Below the pieces are notes generated by a model that ran no database searches, was not told where the DNA came from, and worked only from the letters and a program-made list of their open reading frames with translations. A program made the position numbers and the translations under genes. 64,000 bases of DNA, taken from the NCBI GenBank assembly GCA_964478165.1, contig CAYZGU010000039.1, positions 123,614-187,613 on the forward strand, written 5' to 3'. Every line of letters starts with the position of its first letter. Position 1 is the stretch's first letter. Positions 57,455 through 64,000 of this stretch are shown here, piece after piece. This DNA comes from CAYZGU01 sp964478165. GTDB taxonomy: Bacteria; Poribacteria; WGA-4E; JAJDTR01.

Positions 57455-58530
57455 AGTCGCAGACGCTTGCCGTTTTCATGTCCGGTCCGGCGATTATCAG
57501 TGGAATGCGGATGACGGCATCGTAATCGATTTCAGACTTACCTACCCCGATTGGGGTCCATCAGCCTTTTTGTCGTAATCAGACTCGAAGCTGAAGTAAC
57601 GGTTTTCCATCCTGGCCATCTGTTGCATCTGTTCCAGGATGCGGCTGCTCTGCTCATAGGTGTGGCTGAAATCGACGGATTAGGGCTCCGATAGTAACGC
57701 CAGGATAAGAGCCTGTCAAGGCATTCCAACGTTTCGTGCCGTAAACAGAATTAGAGATGAGATTCTCGTTGGCCTTCTTCAGGAATCGTTCGGGCGCACG
57801 GGAGGGAATATAGCTGACATGCGTCTAGAGGAGTTAATCCGCGGATGTCTCGATGATGAAGTTCAGAGCTCGGTTGGCGATTCAGTTAATCTGGAAGATT
57901 TCTTCCGGTGAGCGAAGAGGATAGTAGTTTTCGTTCCGAGTATTATTCGTTCCATCGTTCCTTCAGGCCATGTCTTCTCGTCATTTGCCCGGTGTGTTTT
58001 CTCGGTCAGGCTGACCCCTTTCTTGGCATATGCGGCCTAATATGGAAAGTGAGATTCCAGTTCGCTGTGGTGCCCAGCATTTCCTCATTGCGGGGTGGAT
58101 GCTCATTTTCGGTTCAATCGTGTCACTCGCCGGTCCGTTTGGCCTCGGTAGTGCGGACAACGCCCCAACCGCACTCCCGCTAGTCTGGGCACGGGTAAAA
58201 GTCTGAGTTAAAGGGATAGCGGTACACCTTGTCAGACCCCCAGTTTGCCATCCATCCGTCTACAGCGTTTTAATGATGATAGAAATATCGGAATTGAATC
58301 CTTAGTCATTGGAGGACAGATTGTGACCGTGGTTGGTCAGACCTGTGGCAATGCTGGTCCGATTCGGACAGATGTCCGGGTTGTCGGAGAGGGCATTGGT
58401 AACGTCATGTCCATACTCTGGAGGCATCTCAGGTTCGGTAGGTTACAGATGCCGTTAATGGCCGCTTACAGCCATTTGGCACCCATTTGATTGACCATGA
58501 AAAAGACGATGTTAGGTCGGCTCGTTACGT
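57455..58530 (-). pseudogene. Decayed sulfatase gene
   Basis: Pieces of a sulfatase appear in order on the minus strand in different frames. RPNIVFFMVNQMGAKWL (58519 downwards) is followed by an in-frame TAA at 58466-58468, then AAINGICNLPNL. Next, in another frame, come YGHDVTNALSDNPDICPNRT and SIATGLTNHGHNLSSND. Near 57710-57540 lies SSRILEQMQQMARMENRYFS, and near 57535-57455 EIDYDAVIRIPLIIAGPDM. The metal Asp of the usual VDQ is Asn, and the formylglycine Cys is shifted by one position in ICPNR. Multiple stops and frameshifts make it dead. It is unlike the intact sulfatase at 47-48 kb. Confidence 0.8.
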
Positions 58531-58904
58531 TCCTAAAGCCCTTTCAATTGATGGTGAGTTTTTCTTCCTCAGGCTCCAGGGTTCCCATCGATGGCGGCGG
58601 GCCGAGGCACGTACAGGTTCTGCCACTGTTTTTCTGCGCCGCAGGACACTTATCAATCAAGACCTGATTCCATAGGAATGCTCCTTCAGGTTGATTAAAC
58701 AGACATTCTGGAGGCGTTCTGTGCACTACACAATCCTGTTTGAGGGCGCGGTGGTCTAGCTTTTACGCAAAATTCTAGCTCCCTGAACACACCGAATATA
58801 AATTATGGTAGCGCCAGAAGAGATTTCGTTGGTCTACGATTTTTGTGTAGTTTCTCTCAATTCCTGCGCTTAAGCAGAATGATGTGGAACCATTTTGTCC
58901 ATCT
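58531..58904. other. Intergenic stretch, no gene seen
   Basis: 374 bases between the sulfatase relic and the end of an intact PhyH gene on the same strand; no supported frame or RNA fold. Confidence 0.4.
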
Positions 58905-59753
58905 TCACGAGCGTTCCTTGAGATCAGCCACATCTTCAGCTATCCACTGTTCCCACATCAGCTCATCTGGTTGCATAAATCCACTATTGGCTCTCCGAGC
59001 GAATTTTTCATCTTCCCCCAATAGACGTAGCAGTCGCCGATCTCCAGTAAGGCGCGCCCGCGTTTTGACAGATTCAGAAATCGGTCCTGAATAATTGGCC
59101 CTGTGTTTGAGCCAAGAATGATTCATCGTTAGAAAGAAGAGATACCGATAAGTTTTTGAATAATTAGCTGTTCCTGAGTGTACGATTGCATTATGGAATA
59201 CGGCTACATCTCCGGCTGAAGGACAAACAATGAGTTCGTCGGGATGAGGTTGTTTTCTTTCTTCTGGTGTTAAAGATAGTGCTTTCAGGTGAGAACCTGG
59301 AATAATTCGCAGTGGGCCAGTTTCATCGTTCAGATCCTGTAAATAGCTTAGGGCATTGAGCAGTAAGGGTCTGTGGTAGATGCCATCCTGAGGAAATTCC
59401 GCGAACATGTCCCGGTGAAACCCCAGTACCCGGTTTGTGTTTGGCGCCTGTGGAGCGGTACGTCGGTAGGTGATGGATTCAAGTTGGACATGAGGGCCGA
59501 TAATCATTTCCACAAAGTCAAGCAATCGCTTGTTTGCCAAGGCTCGAAGAACGAGATCGGGTTTATGTTCTAACACGTCGACAAAGCCTTCCGGTAGGGT
59601 GCCGTCGGGATTGGGCAGCCGATTAGCGATTTCTTCAAATGAATTCCGCATGGCTTCAACCCAGTCACCTCCAAGCATCTTTGGGAAAAGTGTAAATCCA
59701 ACTGTTTTGAATTCTTCGAGGTGTTCTTGAAGAGATTTGGTATCTTCGTCCAT
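58905..59753 (-). CDS. Phytanoyl-CoA dioxygenase (PhyH) family protein
   Basis: A 282-residue Fe(II)/2-oxoglutarate oxygenase. It starts with the family helix SLQEHLEEFKTVGFTLFPKM. Ligands are His113-x-Asp115 (LGFHRDMFAEF), His192 (AIVHSGTANYSK) and Arg203. LRIIPGSHLKALSL is the core strand. It is intact although it stands between two decayed genes, which suggests it is still under selection. Substrate unknown. Confidence 0.92.
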   Translation of the reverse strand: MDEDTKSLQEHLEEFKTVGFTLFPKMLGGDWVEAMRNSFEEIANRLPNPDGTLPEGFVDVLEHKPDLVLRALANKRLLDFVEMIIGPHVQLESITYRRTAPQAPNTNRVLGFHRDMFAEFPQDGIYHRPLLLNALSYLQDLNDETGPLRIIPGSHLKALSLTPEERKQPHPDELIVCPSAGDVAVFHNAIVHSGTANYSKTYRYLFFLTMNHSWLKHRANYSGPISESVKTRARLTGDRRLLRLLGEDEKFARRANSGFMQPDELMWEQWIAEDVADLKERS

Positions 59754-60007
59754 TTCAGTCTCCTTGTGTCTCAGGTTTCAATGGCTTTATTGCCCGAACC
59801 CTGACTCCGATTTTCGGTTCTGTTTGTTCGAAATCAGTGAGGAATGACCATTTTAGATTTCGATAGGTTCAACAATTTACGGTTCGTAGCAAATGTGTCA
59901 TTGTGCTTTTCAAAACATTTGAATAGCACGCCTTCCACATGTATTTTAACCGCAGGCAGTTTTGATTGGTGCACAGATTCTGCCGCTGATTGAACCCTTC
60001 CTTATTG

Positions 60008-60860
60008 TCATTCAGCGACCAGCGCCTTCCGGGACAGGCACATAAAAGTATAACGGCTGGTGTGAACGGCGTGATATTCTTTGCCGCCAGGTCTCATGAC
60101 CGTAATAGGCAAACCGCGCGCATAGCCCAAAGAGTGGAGCTTCAAGAGGCGAATCGACTTGGCCGAGCATGCGGTTGGTAAATCCGATTCGCTTGACCCT
60201 ATTAACCACAGGTGATCTCCCGCATTCAGCAACGTCGACGTGAGATCTGGCATGCCAAAAGGCGCTTCCATTTGACGTATAGTGCCACCTGGCAAATACA
60301 ACAGAACTGGCACCAGCATGGATTCATCCGAGCCGTGCAACATCTCTGTGACTCACTTACATCGTTCTCCATCTTCTGAAGTAAGGGGATTAACTGAATT
60401 TTGGGTGCTATGTGCTGTGTGTCCAACGGTGTCACATGCCACGTAATGGCGACCGTTAAATTCGGTCGGGTGCCAGAAGTCATTGTTCATCAGAAAGCAT
60501 TCCTTCGGTTCGGTCCAGGTGGTCCCATCTTTAGTTGAGGTTACAACCTGTTGAGATGGAACGCCGAATTCGAAAGGTTCCTTTCCTATTGACTTCTTTG
60601 ACACCATAGAGCAAGAGTGTGTCCTCGACAGCGAGCAGGTTAGGGTCGATTGCTTTTGCGCCAATGGCAATGTGCGATGTTCAACTGTGCAGATTTGTGG
60701 AGGAGCACACCCTGATTTGAGAATCCTCGGAGCGGTGGCTCGCAGCATCGAGAAAACAGATGTAGTACGCCCTGTTCCAGTGGGCCATGTTTCCGACGTG
60801 TCAATCCCTGCCATTTCCGTATACTTCCCTGACCCAGTTCATGATTGCTTTTGACATGTA
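60008..60860 (-). pseudogene. Decayed sialidase-like beta-propeller gene
   Basis: Minus-strand fragments in order: HVGNMAHWNRAYYICFLDAA, an in-frame stop after SSTNLHS, then IAIGAKAIDPNLLAVEDTLL, LLYGVKEVNRKGTFRIRR. After a frame change come VVTSTKDGTTWTEPKECFLM and NNDFWHPTEFNGRHYVACDT; a stop after TSEDGERCK; then MLHGSDESMLVPVLLYLPGG. The S-x-DG-x-x-W repeats and the order resemble bacterial exo-alpha-sialidase-like propellers. At least three lesions are present, so it is not expected to yield a protein. It lies just downstream of the GH172 gene, which may have been its functional partner. Confidence 0.6.
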
Positions 60861-60950
60861 TGCATCTTCTCTGCGGTGCAGTTTGTTTTTGGTGCTGGAT
60901 AAGGTTTTTGTCAGACAGCGACGCTTCTTGTGAGTGGTTGTGTTTGGCTT

Positions 60951-62093
60951 TTAGCGGTGTGTTCTTGCCCATTGCGATTTCATTTTCGCCATCTCGGCGG
61001 TCGGAACAATCCTCTTTCCAGGACACTGCTTGTGGCTTTCGAAACTCCAGTGTCCTCGCTTGTCTCGTAAGACGGGAAGACGCCTGTCAACCGGCGGTGG
61101 GCTGATGGCAGCAGTCGGTTTGTCTCCATACCAATATCCCACGGAAGACATCTCGTTTGACAGGTGATTTGCGTGTCCGTGTTCAATTGTGACCTTGATT
61201 TCTTGCTTGAAACGGATGGGGTTTTCAAGATGTAGTACATAACTGGTCTGATAGCCATTGGTGTGGTGTTCGTATATGGAAGAACCACTACGTAAGAAAG
61301 CATTTGGCTGCATTCCCCATGCCTGGTTGAGACAATCTTCAGTGCCAGTGCCATGCAAATCAGGAGGCCATTTATATCCATCTACCCAAATCATGTCATC
61401 ACCTTCTCCCCACCATGTCCCTTGGAAATTGGTTACTGATAGATTGTAGCCAATGTAGTGCCCCCGACCCTTGGTCTGGAGGATAATGTAGTTGTTATCC
61501 CACGCCAATCTTTCCTTGTTAGCTATGTTGGCTTCAGCTGAATTAACTTGGATTTCATGTCCCCAACCTCCAAATGGATTGGTTCGTCGGAACTCTGCGT
61601 GGAAGTAGGCTGCGCCAGGCAGAGGTTTGTCAAAAGTCTCGTAGTTTATGTAGTAGTACTGTCGGTGAGACTCATTGCTCTCGTTGATTACCTCAATCAC
61701 CGCCCTTTCGGCAAAGGGCATTCGTGCGTAGCAGTTTAAAGCACAACCTTCGTTGGACTGGTTGTTGTGTTCTGTTGATGCCGTGAATAGTAGACTCTGG
61801 AAACTATTTACGATGCCATGTCCTAGGCAGAAGAAATCACCGATTGGTACGAGAATGCTTGGGTTTTCTGCATTATCCCATGTAATCCGTAGAAGAGCTT
61901 CTCGATAATGGTTTGCCTGTATCATGCAGACATGTGTGACCGCGCCAGGACTCTGGAGATCGGCAAGGACCTTCGTCTCTGCAGCCTCAATTATCGAGGC
62001 GTCAGCGTTCCTACCGCTCGTATCCCAGGACGAACATCGAGCAGTTTGTGCTTTGCCTAAAATTGACAACCGTTCATGATTATGTTCTCGCAT
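60951..62093 (-). CDS. DUF2961 / glycoside hydrolase family 172 protein
   Basis: A 380-residue enzyme of the DUF2961 family, now GH172, which includes fructofuranosidase/difructose anhydride synthase and D-arabinofuranosidases. Motifs: LLRITWDNAENPSILVPIGD, FFCLGHGIVNSF, YARMPFAERAVIEVINES, GGWGHEIQV, TWWGEGDDMIWVDG, GTGTEDCLNQAWG, and a C-terminal strand VGYWYGDKP. Glu residues in these blocks are the likely catalytic acids. No signal peptide, so intracellular. It starts 22 bases after the stop of the upstream gene without a clear ribosome-binding site, perhaps by coupling. A sialidase-like relic follows. Confidence 0.9.
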   Translation of the reverse strand: MREHNHERLSILGKAQTARCSSWDTSGRNADASIIEAAETKVLADLQSPGAVTHVCMIQANHYREALLRITWDNAENPSILVPIGDFFCLGHGIVNSFQSLLFTASTEHNNQSNEGCALNCYARMPFAERAVIEVINESNESHRQYYYINYETFDKPLPGAAYFHAEFRRTNPFGGWGHEIQVNSAEANIANKERLAWDNNYIILQTKGRGHYIGYNLSVTNFQGTWWGEGDDMIWVDGYKWPPDLHGTGTEDCLNQAWGMQPNAFLRSGSSIYEHHTNGYQTSYVLHLENPIRFKQEIKVTIEHGHANHLSNEMSSVGYWYGDKPTAAISPPPVDRRLPVLRDKRGHWSFESHKQCPGKRIVPTAEMAKMKSQWARTHR

Positions 62094-62115
62094 ATTGGAG
62101 CTGTGCGAATGCGTG

Positions 62116-62991
62116 CTAGAATGACGGGGGTTCTGGGCGGCTTGGTGTGTCCGTATCTAGTGAGTCTTTTGAATCGCTGGAATTGTGCGTGGGGACGCTA
62201 GTCCGTGCTGGTGGAGATTGCTCGGGTGTGTCTGTGACTTTGTGTGCTTTAACTCCTATCTCCAACTGGCGGATGCGAATTAGCATCTGATCGTATAGTT
62301 CAGGCGATGATTCGCCCGCCTTGAGTTCGGCTGAAAGTTGTGTCCACTGGAGCTCTGTCATGTCATTGCGTGACTCAACTCCGTATCGTTGCTTTACGTA
62401 GCTCCAAAAGTCGGATTGGGTAATCCCCTGTTTTTCGAGACGTGCGCTAAGCTGATTTGCGAGTGCGAATGCTGCTTTCTGCGCACTCGAAATCTTATCG
62501 GGTTGAGCTGCTGGTTCTAACTCTCTTTGCGACTCGGAAGAATGCGTTTCTCCATGAAGGTAGTAGTTAAGAACCTCTTTAAGTACGGGTACAGGGAGAA
62601 GTTGTTTAATCGCGTTTCGTTGTGCTTTGTGAACCGCTTTCGTGAAAGCAAACGGATCCGACCGGTTTCCTATGACCTTGGCTTGTTCATAAGCACCATA
62701 ACGCGAGGAGCCAGTTACAGTGTCCGTCGCTTTAGCGATGACTAGCCACGAATGCTCTCGTTCTTCATAGTCGACACTATCGACTTGAATGCCGCCCCTT
62801 CGATTCGCCGCTTCATTAATCCCCGCCAGTGTTAGCCCCTCAACTGTCCTCCCTCCTTGCTTGAATGAGTAGACGTAATCCTGAACTGCTTGTCCGGTCA
62901 TCATTTCAACTATAGCCTCATCATCGACTTGGTCCAGCACTTCATAGTCAGCGACGGGTATAAGTTCGTTCTTCTTCATTTCTGGGGGCAT
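62116..62991 (-). CDS. Phage-type single-strand annealing-like protein (tentative)
   Basis: 291 residues, no signal peptide. Residues 1-155 contain GGRTVEGLTLAGINEAANRR, WLVIAKATDTVTGSSRYGA and FAFTKAVHKAQRNAIKQLLP; the last is a helix of the kind seen in viral and archaeal recombination/annealing proteins. Residues about 165-225 (ISSAQKAAFALANQL, FWSYVKQRYGVESRNDMTE, LQWTQLSAELK) resemble the small helical domain often attached to phage Erf/RecT-like proteins. The C-terminal 55 residues are Ser/Pro/Thr-rich and disordered. GAGGG precedes the ATG. It is odd next to GH172; no other phage gene is seen. Assignment is by pattern only. Confidence 0.5.
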   Translation of the reverse strand: MPPEMKKNELIPVADYEVLDQVDDEAIVEMMTGQAVQDYVYSFKQGGRTVEGLTLAGINEAANRRGGIQVDSVDYEEREHSWLVIAKATDTVTGSSRYGAYEQAKVIGNRSDPFAFTKAVHKAQRNAIKQLLPVPVLKEVLNYYLHGETHSSESQRELEPAAQPDKISSAQKAAFALANQLSARLEKQGITQSDFWSYVKQRYGVESRNDMTELQWTQLSAELKAGESSPELYDQMLIRIRQLEIGVKAHKVTDTPEQSPPARTSVPTHNSSDSKDSLDTDTPSRPEPPSF

Positions 62992-63147
62992 ATGCTTTCC
63001 CTCATTCTGCGATTTATTTATGTGCGTATCTCTTGGATAGCGTTAGGTGGTGCAATGGCAACAGCTTCGACCCAGATGTGCAAAACATGCCATATTCATT
63101 TCGCTGAAACACGCCTTAATAATCCACTGTCCAGTTCTTGAGGAAAG

Positions 63148-64000
63148 TTATCCTTTGCTTAGAAGTGTTGATAGCACGTCAAGGCAATGAGCAATATCCT
63201 CACTGCTATTGTAGAGGTGGGTGGAAATTCGAACGCGATCGTAGCCACCCCAGCATAACACGTTCTCCATAGCCAGGTTGTGATTCATGCCTTCCGAATC
63301 CTTATAGAGAAAACACGTGTTACCCGACCGTGATTCAAAGGTTGAAGGACTGATTACGGAAAGGCCAAGCGCTTCTAGAGTTGCGCCTACTTGATTGGCC
63401 AGGGATCTGGCATGATTCGTGATACGTTCTAGGCCAATCGAAAGGAGAATTTCTAGTGCGTGGTCAAGGTGCATTACCATTAGCATTGCGGGATTTCCCG
63501 GCTCAAGCCGGTTGGGCATTGGCTTTTCTGGTACATCGTCATGCCGTTCTGCCCCCTGTGCAGGCCATACGGCCAAGTTGTGCCAGCCAAAACAGGTTGT
63601 TTCTGTTCTCTCTTCAGCGCGGTTACTCAGGTAGCAGGGGGCAATACCATGTGCTGCCAGCATCCACTTGTAACTGCTGCTCACGGTCATGTCGGTCAGG
63701 TAAACTGGGACATCTATTACCCCTGATGAATGGGTTGCGTCCACGGCAAAGAGAGTTTCCAGCCCTGCAATGCCTTTAGCTAGCTGTTCAAGATCTAGGC
63801 ATTGCCCTGTATAGAAGCTTACATGGCTCACGGCCAAGACACGTGTGCGCGAATCCACTGCTGCCAGTAGGTCACTCTCATGAACCAGCCAGTTGCGATG
63901 AGGCACAAGACGAACTTCTACGCCTCGACCTCGAAGATGCTTCCAAGCGTACGCCACAGCGGGGAACTCCAAATTCGTTGTTACGACATTGTCCCCCTCG
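63148..64000 (-). CDS. Class V aminotransferase (cysteine desulfurase-like), 5' end cut by the window
   Basis: The frame stays open to the window edge (GDNVVTTNLEFPAVAYAWKH), so the true start lies outside; at least 284 residues are present. It is a PLP enzyme of the class V fold: AVSHVSFYTGQCLDLEQLAK, FAVDATHSSGVIDVPV (Asp for the PLP nitrogen) and VSSSYKWMLAAHG with the PLP-binding Lys. C-terminal MLMVMHLDHALEILLSIG and CFLYKDSEGMNHNLA complete it. No active-site Cys loop of a true cysteine desulfurase is obvious, so a kynureninase-, isopenicillin epimerase- or lyase-like role is equally possible. Confidence 0.85.
   Translation of the reverse strand, partial: EGDNVVTTNLEFPAVAYAWKHLRGRGVEVRLVPHRNWLVHESDLLAAVDSRTRVLAVSHVSFYTGQCLDLEQLAKGIAGLETLFAVDATHSSGVIDVPVYLTDMTVSSSYKWMLAAHGIAPCYLSNRAEERTETTCFGWHNLAVWPAQGAERHDDVPEKPMPNRLEPGNPAMLMVMHLDHALEILLSIGLERITNHARSLANQVGATLEALGLSVISPSTFESRSGNTCFLYKDSEGMNHNLAMENVLCWGGYDRVRISTHLYNSSEDIAHCLDVLSTLLSKG

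Noticed and set aside
60353..60814. Open frame read as a stand-alone 153-residue gene
   Set aside because: Its first half is out of frame with the sialidase-like fragments on the same strand; only the second half fits, so it is treated as part of a pseudogene.
1..64000. tRNA, rRNA, CRISPR array and intact insertion sequence
   Set aside because: Looked for T-loop-like GTTCGAATC-type stretches, spaced direct repeats and transposase motifs; none gave a coherent feature by eye.

Overview
The window reads like a chromosomal piece of an uncultured, environmental Gram-negative-type bacterium. The best guess is Candidatus Poribacteria or a close relative. This is inferred only from gene content: several phytanoyl-CoA dioxygenase-like (PhyH) genes, secreted LamG-domain proteins, sulfatase and beta-propeller glycosidase-like genes, a cytochrome/PQQ-dehydrogenase fusion, an M81 (MlrC-like) peptidase and a DUF6785-like membrane protein. 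There is no rRNA or tRNA gene to settle it. I saw no CRISPR array, intact transposase or dedicated transcription regulator. Gene density is low for a bacterium, with many 300-2300 base gaps and several decayed genes.

Layout. 1-6 kb, minus strand: a transglutaminase-fold protein lacking the catalytic Cys, a UPF0173 metallo-hydrolase, an aldo/keto reductase, a scramblase/LURP-one-like protein and a beta-helix lipoprotein. 6-8.3 kb: no recognisable gene. 8.3-13.8 kb, plus strand: a MacB/LolCDE-type permease and ATPase, a predicted outer-membrane barrel, then a DppB/DppC-type permease pair. 14-21.3 kb: an enolase-superfamily enzyme, two PhyH genes, RqcH (ribosome rescue) and an unrecognised 440-residue protein. 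21.4-28.2 kb, minus strand: a tetraheme PQQ-type dehydrogenase, an M81 peptidase and a tandem DUF5069 protein.

28.5-37.9 kb is a co-directional plus-strand run with a sigma70-like promoter in front: creatininase, sugar isomerase, two LamG paralogues, an SDR, a class III aminotransferase, two amidohydrolases (one without its metal ligands) and a 650-residue membrane protein. It looks like a small-molecule catabolic cluster of unknown substrate. 38.5-43.4 kb: a propeller protein, YaaA, a Gfo/Idh/MocA oxidoreductase and alanine racemase. 43.9-53.9 kb, minus strand: a sulfatase with two paralogous propeller glycosidase-like proteins in one apparent operon, a frameshifted PhyH gene, a large secreted glycosidase-like protein and a third LamG protein. 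This suggests use of sulfated or decorated glycans.

53.9-60.9 kb is a decay zone: a broken pirin next to an intact glutathionyl-hydroquinone reductase (A+T-richer, probably acquired), a wrecked sulfatase, an intact PhyH and a wrecked sialidase-like propeller. 60.9-64 kb, minus strand: a GH172 (DUF2961) enzyme, a protein resembling phage single-strand annealing proteins, and a class V aminotransferase cut by the window edge.

Start codons were chosen from visible ribosome-binding sites and family N-termini. Family assignments come from reading motifs, with no database search.
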